A stretch of 64,000 nt of DNA from UBA4742 sp963785815. Its GTDB lineage: Bacteria > Actinomycetota > Acidimicrobiia > Acidimicrobiales > Acidimicrobilacustridaceae. The notes under the pieces were generated by a model. That model was given only the letters and a program-made list of their open reading frames with translations, did no database searches and was not told where the DNA came from. The position numbers and the translations under genes are program-made. Below are positions 56,146 to 64,000 of this stretch, in pieces. Each line of letters begins with the position of its first letter. Position 1 is the stretch's first letter. The stretch lies in contig CAWAWN010000003.1 in the NCBI GenBank assembly GCA_963785815.1, forward strand, positions 1,054,001 to 1,118,000, in the 5' to 3' direction.

Positions 56146-57201
56146 ATGGCTGTGACCCTCGATGAGCTGGGCGGTTGGCGTCCGGTGCTGCTGACCCTCA
56201 CCTCGGGTCACGACCTCACCGCTGACCAGGCTCACGCGGCCATGACCGAGATCCTGGCCGGGGCGGCCACCGACGCCCAGATCGCGGCCTACATCGTGGC
56301 CCTGCGCATGAAGGGCGAAGCCGTCGACGAGGTGTCCGGCATGGTCGACGCCATGTTGGAGGCGTCCGATCCCATCGACCTCGGCGCCCAGGCCGCCGAC
56401 GCGGTCGACATCGTGGGCACCGGTGGGGGCGCCAGCCGGCGCACGGCGGCCCTGAACGTGTCGACCATGGCCTGCTTCGTGGCCGCCGGGGCCGGCGTGC
56501 CTGTGTGCAAGCACGGCAACCGCAAGGCCAGCTCCACCAGCGGCTCGTTCGACCTGCTCGAAGCCCTCGGGGTCGGTATCGACCTGGATGGCGCCGGGGT
56601 GGCCCGCTGCGTGGCCGAGGCCGGTGTGGGGTTCTGCTTCGCCCGGGCCTTCCACCCGGCCATGCGCCATGCCGGCCCGGTGCGCGCCGAGCTGGGCATC
56701 CCCACCCTGTTCAACTTCCTGGGCCCGCTGTCGAACCCGGCTCGGGTCTCGCGCCAGGTCATCGGGGTCAACGACCCGGCCATGGCCCCCACCGTGGTGG
56801 GCGTGCTCCAGCAGCGAGGATCGGCCCGGGCCATGGTGGTGCACGGCCACGACGGCGTCGACGAGCTCACCATCGCCGGGCGCTCCACCATCTGGGAGGT
56901 GCGCGACGGCGACGTCTCCCAGTACGAGCTCGACCCGGCCACGTTGGGTCTGGCCGTGGTGGACGCCGACCAGCTCCGGGGGGGCGACGCCGAGGCCAAC
57001 GCCGCCATCGCCCGGTCGGTGTTCGCCGGGGAGCCGAGCGCGGCGCGTGACATGGTCGCCCTCAACGCGGCGGCCGGGCTGGTGGTGGGCGGTCGGGTCG
57101 ACGACCTGGCCGACGGGTTGGCGCTGGCCCTGGCGTCGCTCGACGAGGGTCGCGCCGCGGCTGTGCTCGACGAGCTGGTGGCGGTCTCGAACCCGGCCTG
57201 A
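56146..57201 (+). CDS. trpD: Anthranilate phosphoribosyltransferase
   Basis: 351 residues. The PRPP-binding glycine loop is in VDIVGTGGGASRRTAALNVS, then VCKHGNRKASSTSGSFDLLE (KHGNR and SGS motifs for PRPP/Mg), FCFARAFHPAMRHAGPVRAE (family signature) and LFNFLGPLSNPARVSRQVIG. It transfers phosphoribose to anthranilate, the second step of tryptophan synthesis. No other trp genes are adjacent. Confidence 0.95.
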   Translation: MAVTLDELGGWRPVLLTLTSGHDLTADQAHAAMTEILAGAATDAQIAAYIVALRMKGEAVDEVSGMVDAMLEASDPIDLGAQAADAVDIVGTGGGASRRTAALNVSTMACFVAAGAGVPVCKHGNRKASSTSGSFDLLEALGVGIDLDGAGVARCVAEAGVGFCFARAFHPAMRHAGPVRAELGIPTLFNFLGPLSNPARVSRQVIGVNDPAMAPTVVGVLQQRGSARAMVVHGHDGVDELTIAGRSTIWEVRDGDVSQYELDPATLGLAVVDADQLRGGDAEANAAIARSVFAGEPSAARDMVALNAAAGLVVGGRVDDLADGLALALASLDEGRAAAVLDELVAVSNPA

Positions 57202-57216
57202 CCGCTGACCATCACG

Positions 57217-57335
57217 CAACCGGCGGCATCGGCACCCAGCGATGGTGGTGTGGTTGCCGCCGCGCGGTTCGCCAGCAGGTCAACCGGCGGCATCGGCACC
57301 CACCGATGGTGGTGTGGTTGCCGCCGCTCGGTTCG
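57217..57335. repeat. Two 55-bp direct repeats, each an imperfect hairpin
   Basis: Copies at 57217-57271 and 57281-57335 differ at two positions. Each starts CAACCGGCGGCATCGG and ends with GCCGCCG(C/C)NCGGTTCG, so AACCGGCGGCA can pair with TGCCGCCG...CGGTT. They lie between the convergent trpD and the 57340 gene. A duplicated bidirectional terminator is the likeliest role. Confidence 0.7.
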
Positions 57336-57339
57336 GGGG

Positions 57340-58029
57340 TCAGGCGGGGTGGGCCTGGTCGGGTCGGCCGGTGCGACGGTAGGCCAGGGGCAGCGGCTGG
57401 GGCGGCGGGGGAGGGGTCACCGCGATCGGCGTCTGGGTGTCGGCCAGCAGCTCGTCGAGGTCGACCAGACCGCTGGCCCGCTCGATGGCCACCAGCTCGT
57501 CCTGAGCTGCGTCGAGCAGGTCGAGCTGGGCCGAGATGCGCTCGAACGCCTCGGGCGGGGTCGGGGTGGCCTGCCAGCCCGATGCCGGCGTGCCCTCGGG
57601 GCGGCTCATCGACGACAGGCGTACCGAGAGCTGCTCGACCTCGACCACCTGCCCCTCGAGGTTGGCCAGCAGGCCGCGGCGATGCGAACGGGGATGTCGG
57701 CTGGCCACCACCAGGTGCTGGTCGAGCTGCACGGCCTGGTACTCGAGGTCGCGTCGCAGCTCGTCGACCGAGAGGCTGACGCCTCGCTCGCCCCGCTCGG
57801 CCCGGCGGGACGGGGACAGGTGGATCAACGCCACCGCGGTGCGCAGGCGGCGGTGCAGTCGGGCGGCGCGGCTCATCGACCAGAGCCAGCGCAGGGGCGC
57901 GGCACTGCGCACCGCCGGGCTGACGCGGTTGGCCCGGGCCATGCGCCATCGCACGAGGGCCAGGCCGACGCCTGCCAGCGCCAGCCAGGTGACGAACAGG
58001 GCCATCACCACCAGCAGCAGCTCTTTCAT
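57340..58029 (-). CDS. Hypothetical membrane-anchored coiled-coil protein
   Basis: 229 residues: one N-terminal helix (LLLVVMALFVTWLALAGVGL), then basic and helical regions (LSVDELRRDLEYQAVQLDQH, NLEGQVVEVEQLSVRLSSMS, ISAQLDLLDAAQDELVAIER) and a Pro-rich tail. The start overlaps the stop of the upstream nuclease fusion (ATGA), implying co-translation. Not recognised. Confidence 0.65.
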   Translation of the reverse strand: MKELLLVVMALFVTWLALAGVGLALVRWRMARANRVSPAVRSAAPLRWLWSMSRAARLHRRLRTAVALIHLSPSRRAERGERGVSLSVDELRRDLEYQAVQLDQHLVVASRHPRSHRRGLLANLEGQVVEVEQLSVRLSSMSRPEGTPASGWQATPTPPEAFERISAQLDLLDAAQDELVAIERASGLVDLDELLADTQTPIAVTPPPPPQPLPLAYRRTGRPDQAHPA

Positions 58030-59859
58030 GGGTCGAGGGTACCGGCTCGGACCCGGCCCGGGGGCCGCGTCCGCGGTTGGAAGGTGGGCAGCCGGGGCAG
58101 CCGTTCGCTGAGCCCGTGCTCGGCGTCGACCAGGCGCACCGACCCGACGTGGGCCACCAGCCAGCTGGCCACGCAGCTGAGCTCGTCAGCCAGCTCCCGG
58201 GGCACCGGCGGCGACCCGGCCAGCCCGGGGTCCCGCCCGGGGTCGACCGAGGGGCGGAGATCGAGGGCCAGGGCCAAGGGGGTGAGCCCCCACCGCTCGC
58301 CGAGGCCACCGCCCGGGGCGGGGTCGGCTGCCGGCTGGCGCCGAGCGGGCGCGATGGGGTCGGGTGGTGGTCCCGAGCGCGAGCTGGTCGAGCAGCCAGG
58401 CCCGCTCGAGCCGACCGTCGCGCAGCTCGGCGCCGGCCCGACCGTCGATCTCGAGCACCACCCGGCCGGAGCTGACCAGGGCCTCGAACTGGCGCTGGCG
58501 GCGCAGCGCCTGGGCCAGGGCGGCGGCCCGATCGCGCACGTCGGCCGCCTCCTCGAAGCGCTCGTCGTCGGCCAGGGCCAGCATGCGCCGCTCGAGGGGT
58601 GCGAACAGCAGCTCGGGTCGGTGGCCCAGACCTGCCACGGCCTGTTCGACCACACCCCGGTACTCGGCCCGGCTGATCGTGCCCGCACACGGGCACGTCG
58701 CCACCCCGAGCTGGGCTGGGGCGCAGGGCCCCGAGCGGGGGTTGCGGCCGGGGTTGGCCGTGCAGCGCCGGAGGGGCACCGCGGTCTCGATGGCCTCGGC
58801 CACCCGGCGGGCGTGGCGGGTCGAGGCCAGGGGGCCCAGGTAGAGGGCGCCGTCGGGTTGCACCGTGCGCACCACCGACAGCCGGGGGAAGGGCTCGGCC
58901 AGGGTCAACTTGAGGTACGTGTAGCGGCTCCAGTCCTTGGCCTGGCGGTTGAAGCGGGGTTGGTGCTGGTGGATGAGGCGCACCTCGCGGACGGCCGCCT
59001 CGAGTGTGCTGGAGCAGACCTCGTGGTCGATGGCGTGCACCTCGCGCAGCAGCTGGGGCACCTTGCGCCGGGTGTCGCCCGAGAAGTACGAGCGCACCCG
59101 GCTGCGCAGGTTGGTGGCCTTGCCCACGTACAGCACCCGCCCGCCGCGGTCGCGGAACAGGTACACGCCAGGCTCGCGGGGCAGCGGGGCGGTCAGGCCC
59201 AGCTTGGTGGCCTGGGCGTGGCCGGCCATGGTGGGCAGGGCCACGAGGTCGTCCAGCCCGGTCACCCCCAACCCGGCGGCCCGCTCGAGCAGCACGTGGA
59301 GCAGGTCGGCGGTCGCCAGGGCGTCGTCGAGGGCCCGGTGGCTGGGCTGGTGGTCGAGGCGGAAGCGGGTCGAGAGCGTGCCCAGCTTGCAGTTGGGGAC
59401 CTCGTCGCGCACCAGCCGGCGGGCCAGCCCGCACGTGTCGACGGACGGGTTGGGCAGCGCAGGACGGTCGGCGCGCACGAGGGCGGCCCGGATGAAGCTG
59501 AGGTCGAAGCGGATGTTGTGGCCCACCACCACGGCGTTGCCGATGAACTCGAGGAGGCTGGGCAGGACCGCCTCGATGCGGGGTGCCGGGATCACCATGG
59601 CCTGGGTGATGCCCGTGAGCACGGTGATCTCCGGGGGTACGGCCGTGCCAGGGTTGACCAGGGTCTGGAAGGTGCCCAGGCACTGGCCGCCGCGCACCTT
59701 GACCGCCCCCACCTCGGTGATGGCGCACGACTCGGGCGAACCGCCGGTGGTCTCGAGGTCGATGACGCAGAAGGTGACGTCGTAGAGCGGCGTGCCCAGG
59801 TCGTCGAAGCGCCGCTGGCCGTCGGATGATCGAACACGTGCTCGGTTGCTGGGCGCCAT
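58026..59859 (-). CDS. DnaQ-like exonuclease fused to a UvrC-like GIY-YIG domain (frameshifted C-terminus)
   Basis: The ATG at 59859 opens a DEDD 3'-5' exonuclease: FCVIDLETTGGSPES (Exo I, Asp/Glu), VVVGHNIRFDLSFIRAAL (Exo II) and SHRALDDALATADLLHVLLE (Exo III with His and Asp). The middle is a GIY-YIG nuclease domain like UvrC (GVYLFRDRGGRVLYVGKATN, LRSRVRSYFSGD). A UvrB/C-like helix pair follows (RMLALADDERFEEAADVRDR). After a frame change near 58375 the C-terminus ends TFQPRTRPPGRVRAGTLDP at 58026. About 610 residues. Such DEDD-UvrC-like fusions are known in mycobacteria and probably act in DNA repair. Confidence 0.85.
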
Positions 59860-59933
59860 CCGACCGGTGTAGCGAACAACCGTTCGGTTCGTCAAGGGCC
59901 AGATCCCGGCGGAGTCGGCAGTAGCATCGCCAG

Positions 59934-60203
59934 ATGCCAGTCACCCGGTATCGCTGCACGAGCTGCGGCAACCTGACCCGGTTCGACGTGACCACCACCC
60001 GCCGCACGCGGGCCTTCCACCACTACTCGGTCGGAGGCGAGCTCGAGCTCGAGGACGTGGAGGTGCTGGCCGAGGTGGTCGAGGAGGTGTCGTGCCGGTG
60101 GTGCGGGTCGGCCCAGGCCGTGGTCGAGCTCTCGCCGGAGGAGGGCACGAGCGCGGTCGAGCCCGAGAGGGTCGACGACCGTGGTGCCGGCTCAGCGGGC
60201 TGA
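59934..60203 (+). CDS. Small zinc-ribbon hypothetical protein
   Basis: 89 residues. Two Cys pairs, CTSCG near residue 8 and CRWCG near residue 54, flank a beta-rich acidic middle (LELEDVEVLAEVVEEV). This zinc-ribbon layout with an acidic insert recurs in actinobacterial small proteins of unknown function; nucleic acid or protein binding is possible. Upstream of the Cys-rich 60236 gene. Confidence 0.7.
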   Translation: MPVTRYRCTSCGNLTRFDVTTTRRTRAFHHYSVGGELELEDVEVLAEVVEEVSCRWCGSAQAVVELSPEEGTSAVEPERVDDRGAGSAG

Positions 60204-60235
60204 GTGTCGTACCCCCTCCGTAGCATGCGGGTCGG

Positions 60236-60490
60236 GTGGAGCCGAGGTACGACCCCCACGAGCAGGCCACGGAGCGAGCCATGTCATCGACCGACGAGGT
60301 CCTCACCATCGACTGCGATCAATGCGTGATGCAGCACACCGACGCATGCGACGATTGCGTCGTGACCTTCCTGTGCGCGCCTCGCGCCGAGCAGGCTGTG
60401 GTGGTCGACGTGGCCGAGGTCCGGGCGCTGCGGCTCCTGGCCGACACGGGGCTGGCTCCACCACTACGTCTGCGACAGCGCACGGGCTGA
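60236..60490 (+). CDS. Small cysteine-rich hypothetical protein
   Basis: 84 residues, starting at a GTG (60236), or at an internal ATG giving MSSTDEVLTIDCDQCVMQHT. Cys clusters DCDQCVMQ, ACDDC and FLCAPR suggest a metal site. The remainder is a helix (VDVAEVRALRLLADTGL). It lies just before queG and is conserved in that position in related actinobacteria as far as I recall; the function is not known. Confidence 0.6.
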   Translation: MEPRYDPHEQATERAMSSTDEVLTIDCDQCVMQHTDACDDCVVTFLCAPRAEQAVVVDVAEVRALRLLADTGLAPPLRLRQRTG

Positions 60491-60521
60491 GCCGGCCTGG
60501 TCGCTCGTGGGGGTGCCCGTC

Positions 60522-61663
60522 GTGACCCAGGGCGAACGCCCCTCGGGTCCTGGCTACGCCGACGACCTGATGGCGATCGGACACGCGGGTGGACTCGACC
60601 GGGTGGGCGTCGCTTCGGCCGAGCCCTTCGAGCAGGCCGCGACGCGCCCTCACCGAGCGGGCGGCTGCCGGTCTGGCGGCCACGATGGCCTTCACCTACC
60701 GCAACCCGGCTCGCGCCACCGATCCGTCGGCCACGCTGGTCGGGGCGGCATCGCTGGTGGTGGGCGCCCGCAGCTACGGCCACGTCCGCGCCCCGGCGCC
60801 CGTCGGTGCGCCGGTGGCGGCCCGGGTGGCCCGCTACGCCGACGCCGACCACTACGGCGAGCTGCGCCACGGGCTCGAGTCGATCGCCGATCGCCTGCGG
60901 GTCGACGGCTGGCGGGCCCGCGTCCTGGTGGACGACAACGCCCTGGTCGACCGGGCCGCGGCTCAGCGCGCCGGGCTGGGGTGGTACGGCAAGAACGCCA
61001 ACATCCTGGTTCCGGGGCTCGGCAGCTGGGTGGTGCTCGGCTCGGTGCTCACTGATGCCCCGCTGCCCTCGACGAGCGATCCTGTGCCGGACGGGTGCGG
61101 CACGTGCAGCCGGTGCCTCACCGGCTGTCCCACCGACGCCATCGTGGCGCCCGGGGTGGTCGACGCCCGCCGCTGCCTGGCCTGGCTGGTGCAGGCCGAG
61201 GGGATCTTCCCGGTCGAGCACCGCGCCGCCCTGGCCGATCGCATCTACGGGTGCGACGAGTGCCAGGAGGTGTGCCCCCAGTCCCGTCCGGGTCGCGACG
61301 GCCGGTCCGGTGAGCACCCGGAGGCACCCGCGGGCGAGCCCGGCGACTGGGCCGACCTGGTGGCCCTGCTCGACGCCGACGACGAGACCCTGCTGCGCCG
61401 CTACGGCCGGTGGTACATCCCCCGGCGCGAGCCCCGGTACCTGCGGCGCAACGCCCTCGTCGTGCTGGGCAACTCGGGCACACCGGTCCACCCCGAGGTC
61501 CGCCGCGTGCTGGACGAGCGCGTTGGGCGACCCGGATCCGATCGTGCGCGCCCACGCCGTGTGGGCGGCCCGGCGCCTGGCGCTGACCGACCTGGTGGCC
61601 CAGGTGGCCGACGATCCCGATCCCCGGGTGCGGGCCGAGCTCACCCGGGCGGGGGTGTCGTGA
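60522..61663 (+). CDS. queG: Epoxyqueuosine reductase (two frameshifts)
   Basis: Starts at a GTG (60522; an in-frame GTG at 60507 is possible). LMAIGHAGGLDRVGVASAEP then, after a frame change near 60650, RALTERAAAGLAATMAFTYR. Central body: LVDRAAAQRAGLGWYGKNAN (cobalamin-site region). The two [4Fe-4S] clusters are in GCGTCSRCLTGCPTDAIVAP and YGCDECQEVCPQSRPG. A HEAT-like C-terminus follows after a second break near 61525 (VRAHAVWAARRLALTDLVAQ). It reduces epoxyqueuosine to queuosine in tRNA anticodons using cobalamin. About 380 residues, as expected. The stop overlaps the next start (GTGA). Confidence 0.9.
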
Positions 61664-62778
61664 CCCATCTGCTGGTGACCAACGACTTCCCGCCCAAGCT
61701 GGGCGGCATCCAGTCCTACCTGTGGGAGCTGTGGCGTCGCCTGCCCGAGGGCGAGGCCGCGGTGCTGACCACCCCGCATCCCGACGCCGCGGCCTGGGAC
61801 GCGCAACACGACCTGCCGATCGAGCGATCCCGCCGGCGCGTGCTGCTGCCCACGCCCGGCATGGTGGGGGAGATCGATGAGGTGGCCGGGCGGCGCGACG
61901 CCAAGCTGGTGGTGCTCGACCCGGCGCTGCCCCTGGGGGCGGTCGGGCCCCGACTGGCACGCCCCTACGGGGTCCTGGTGCACGGCGCCGAGATCGTGAT
62001 CCCCGGCCGGCTCCCGCTGGTCCGTCCGGCGCTGGCTCGGGTGTTGCGCGGGGCCCAGGTGGTGGTCTCGGCCGGTCGATACCCGGCTCAGGAGGCCGAG
62101 CGCGCCGCCGGCGGCGAGCTGCCGGTCGTGGTGGTCGAGCCCGGCGCCGACGTCGAGCGGTTCGTGCCGCTCGACGCCGTCGCCCGGGCGCAGGCCCGGG
62201 CCCGCTTCGGGCTGCCCGGAGAGGCCGTGGTCGTGCTGGGCCTGAGCCGGCTGGTGCCGCGCAAGGGCTTCGACGTGCTCATCCGAGCCGTCGCCGGGCT
62301 GTCGGCCACCCGCCCCGACCTGGTGCTGGCCATCGCCGGCGCCGGGCGCGACCGCCACCGGCTGGGACGCCTGGCCCGGCGCGCCGGTGCGCCCGTGCGA
62401 TTCCTGGGCCGGGTCGACGACGACGACCTGCCCGCCGTCTACGGGATGGCCGACGCCTTCGCCATGCTCTGTCGCAACCGCTGGTTCGGCCTCGAGCAGG
62501 AGGGCTTCGGCATCGTCTTCCTCGAGGCCGCCGCCGCCGGCGTGCCCCAGGTGGCCGGCGCCAGCGGAGGATCGGGCGAGGCCGTGGTCGACGGGGTCAC
62601 CGGCTCGGTCGTGCGCGACCCGCGATCGGTCCCGCAGGTGCGCCGCGCCCTGGCTGCGCTGGTCGACCACCCCGAGCGCCGCGCCCGGATGGGCCAGGAG
62701 GCCCGGCGCCGCGTGGTCGAGGAGCTCACCTACGACCACCTGGCCCGGCGACTGGCCGATGCGCTGGCCAGCGTGTGA
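61660..62778 (+). CDS. GT4 glycosyltransferase, PimB-like alpha-mannosyltransferase
   Basis: 372 residues. THLLVTNDFPPKLGGIQSYL is the donor-side start typical of phosphatidylinositol-mannoside mannosyltransferase PimB'. The acceptor part includes VLVHGAEIVIPGRLPLVRPA. The GT4 signature follows: LGLSRLVPRKGFDVLIRAVA (R/K for phosphate) and EGFGIVFLEAAAAGVPQVAG (E-x7-E). It would add mannose from GDP-mannose to a PI-mannoside on the cytosolic face. Specific acceptor is inferred from similarity. Confidence 0.85.
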   Translation: MTHLLVTNDFPPKLGGIQSYLWELWRRLPEGEAAVLTTPHPDAAAWDAQHDLPIERSRRRVLLPTPGMVGEIDEVAGRRDAKLVVLDPALPLGAVGPRLARPYGVLVHGAEIVIPGRLPLVRPALARVLRGAQVVVSAGRYPAQEAERAAGGELPVVVVEPGADVERFVPLDAVARAQARARFGLPGEAVVVLGLSRLVPRKGFDVLIRAVAGLSATRPDLVLAIAGAGRDRHRLGRLARRAGAPVRFLGRVDDDDLPAVYGMADAFAMLCRNRWFGLEQEGFGIVFLEAAAAGVPQVAGASGGSGEAVVDGVTGSVVRDPRSVPQVRRALAALVDHPERRARMGQEARRRVVEELTYDHLARRLADALASV

Positions 62779-63503
62779 GGCTGGCAGGGATGCCCGCTCG
62801 CCTGCCCGCTGACGACCCGCCGCCCGCGGCGGGCGATCCCGGGGCCGTCCCCGGTCGGGCGATCCTGCGGGCCTCGTGGGCCGGCACCATCGTGTTCACG
62901 GTGACCGCTGTGGCCTCGGCCATCGCCCCCGACACGTTCATCGCCGCGGGGGTGGCCACGTCGCTCGCGCTGTTCTTCGCCGGCATCGGCCTGTTCTTCT
63001 GGGCCTACGCGGTAGCGGTGAGCCGCAGCCGGACCGACCTCATCGGCATGGGCGGGCTCTTCTTCCTGGCCGGCAGCGCCCCGCGATCGGTGCAGCGATC
63101 CCTGCTCGGGTCGCTGGCGGTGCAGGTGGTGGTCGGGCTGGCCACCGCCGCCGTGCACCCCTTCACCCCGCTGGCCTTCGGCGTCCTGGCCTGGATGTAC
63201 GGCCTGGCCCTGTGCGGGCTGTGGGCGGCGCGCTACGGCACCTTCCCCCCCCGACCGCCACAGGAGAAGCGCCGCCGGGGCAACGCCCGGCCCGCCGCAC
63301 CGGGCGCGCCCGGGCCGCGAACCACCGGCCGCACCACGCCCAAGGGAACCGCGGCCACGCGCCCGGGCAAGGGGTCGAAGGCGAAGGGACCGGCGGGGAG
63401 GTCCTCGAGGGCGACGGGCTCCACGGCCAAGGGCACCGCGGCCAAGTCGGCCAAGGGGTCGGGCTCCAAGGCCAAGGGCTCGTCCAAGTCCAGCTACCTC
63501 TAG
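62775..63503 (+). CDS. Membrane protein with Lys/Ser-rich C-terminal tail
   Basis: 242 residues, starting at a GTG overlapping the previous stop (GTGA). Four helices (SWAGTIVFTVTAVASAIAPD, AAGVATSLALFFAGIGLFFW, LGSLAVQVVVGLATAAVHPF, LAFGVLAWMYGLALCGLWA), then a 90-residue disordered tail of repeated KGxxAK/GSKAKG motifs, strongly basic. The tail could bind nucleic acid or acidic lipids on the cytoplasmic side. Related actinobacterial proteins are annotated only as membrane proteins. Confidence 0.7.
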   Translation: MRLAGMPARLPADDPPPAAGDPGAVPGRAILRASWAGTIVFTVTAVASAIAPDTFIAAGVATSLALFFAGIGLFFWAYAVAVSRSRTDLIGMGGLFFLAGSAPRSVQRSLLGSLAVQVVVGLATAAVHPFTPLAFGVLAWMYGLALCGLWAARYGTFPPRPPQEKRRRGNARPAAPGAPGPRTTGRTTPKGTAATRPGKGSKAKGPAGRSSRATGSTAKGTAAKSAKGSGSKAKGSSKSSYL

Positions 63504-63537
63504 GACGGCGCCCGTTCGAACCCGGGTGGACGCCGTC
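63504..63537. terminator. GC hairpin after the membrane-protein gene
   Basis: Outer stem GACGGCG/CGCCGTC (7 bp) with an inner CCCG/CGGG stem and a TTCGAACC loop, starting at the stop codon. No T-run follows, so it is a terminator only in the GC-rich, rho-dependent or I-shaped sense. Confidence 0.35.
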
Positions 63538-63598
63538 GGGGCCCACGGCCTCTGCGTCCCGCCGATCCGGCCCCCCGGGTCCGGTATCGTCGGCGAAC

Positions 63599-64000
63599 AT
63601 GGCCGAGCAGGCGAGAGAGCAGACGACCATCGACGCATCCGTCGACGAGTGCTACCGCACCCTGATCGACTTCGAGCGCTATCCCGAGTGGGCGGGCGAC
63701 CTGAAGCAGGCCAAGGTCATCGAGGCCGACGACCAGGGTCGGGCCACGGTGGTCGAGTACCGGGCCGCGGCCATGGGTCGCAGCACCACCTATCGGCTCA
63801 AGTACGACTACGAGGGCGCCCCCAGCCGCCTGGCCTGGGAGCTGCTCAGCGGCGACCTCGAGCGCGAGCTCGACGGCGCCTACCGCTTGGGCGAGACGCC
63901 CGGCCAACCCGGGTCGACCGACGTCGTGTACGAGTTGTCCGTCGACCTCATCGTGCCCATCCCCGGCTTCGTGAAGCGCCGGGCCGAGGCCCGCATCATC
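63599..64000 (+). CDS. SRPBCC (START-like) family protein, partial
   Basis: An ATG at 63599 begins MAEQAREQTTIDASVDECYR, then TLIDFERYPEWAGDLKQAKV. The next-to-N-terminal 'DFERYPEW' pattern and strands like VVEYRAAAMGRSTTYRLKYD match the polyketide cyclase/dehydrase SRPBCC fold, a hydrophobic ligand-binding barrel common near lipid genes. It continues beyond the window (KRRAEARII at the edge). Role unknown. Confidence 0.8.
   Translation, partial: MAEQAREQTTIDASVDECYRTLIDFERYPEWAGDLKQAKVIEADDQGRATVVEYRAAAMGRSTTYRLKYDYEGAPSRLAWELLSGDLERELDGAYRLGETPGQPGSTDVVYELSVDLIVPIPGFVKRRAEARII

Noticed and set aside
63504..63537. T-arm-like sequence (TTCGAAC between CCCG and CGGG) suggesting a tRNA
   Set aside because: No D-arm, anticodon arm or acceptor pairing around it; explained better as a hairpin.

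Overview
The window is high-GC, actinobacterial-looking DNA. WhiB, several F420/flavin LLM-type oxidoreductases, a PimB-like mannosyltransferase, a glpD/AGPS-like glycerol operon and rubrerythrin beside a DUF3501 gene suggest Actinomycetota, with class Acidimicrobiia the most plausible home. That placement is inference from gene content. No rRNA or tRNA genes were seen.

Region 1 (1-9.1 kb) is chromosomal and almost every gene needs one or more frame changes to read through: an MFS transporter, an ABC substrate-binding lipoprotein, a phytanoyl-CoA dioxygenase, a flavodoxin, a Gfo/Idh dehydrogenase and an LLM enzyme. Amid them lies a cluster of small unrecognised genes (4.2-7.0 kb), two of which share a helical motif. 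The density of broken frames stops abruptly near 9.1 kb, so poor local sequence accuracy is more likely than mass gene decay.

Region 2 (9.3-22.2 kb) is ordinary chromosome with mostly intact genes: a glycine-rich secreted protein, a C4 zinc-ribbon coiled coil, a histidine phosphatase, two LLM oxidoreductases, GT87- and GT39-like membrane glycosyltransferases, small lipoproteins and membrane proteins, and a secreted SGNH hydrolase.

Region 3 (22,283-42,949) is an integrated mobile element of 20.7 kb in the 3' end of the RNase P RNA gene (rnpB). It is bounded by a perfect 29-bp direct repeat, with matching 25-bp putative integrase arm sites just inside each end. Its right end carries a tyrosine integrase, an XRE regulator, a divergent excisionase-like gene and a MobF (TrwC-type) relaxase with helicase domain; its left end carries an RHH/PIN toxin-antitoxin pair. 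No type IV secretion genes are present, so it looks mobilizable rather than self-transmissible. Its cargo is a secreted RHS/YD-repeat protein of about 1,934 codons, followed by a head-to-tail series of cassettes. Each cassette is a detached RHS C-terminal tail plus a small membrane protein, with overlapping or near-adjacent stop and start codons. Tails are homologous to each other, and three of the four membrane partners are homologous to each other. Three insertion sequences (IS3, IS1380, IS256 types) have landed in the array with intact target duplications, two of them splitting partner genes. This array is the most unusual system in the window.

Region 4 (42.9-64 kb) is chromosome again: rnpB; a MarR-MFS efflux pair; a cluster of two cupredoxins and two ferritin-like exported proteins; a four-gene glycerol-3-phosphate operon (glpD, AGPS-like flavoprotein, membrane protein, glycerol kinase-like); a Fur/PerR-rubrerythrin-DUF3501 set; whiB; trpD; a DnaQ-exonuclease/UvrC-like fusion; queG; a GT4 mannosyltransferase; a membrane protein with a Lys-rich tail; and a partial SRPBCC protein running off the end.
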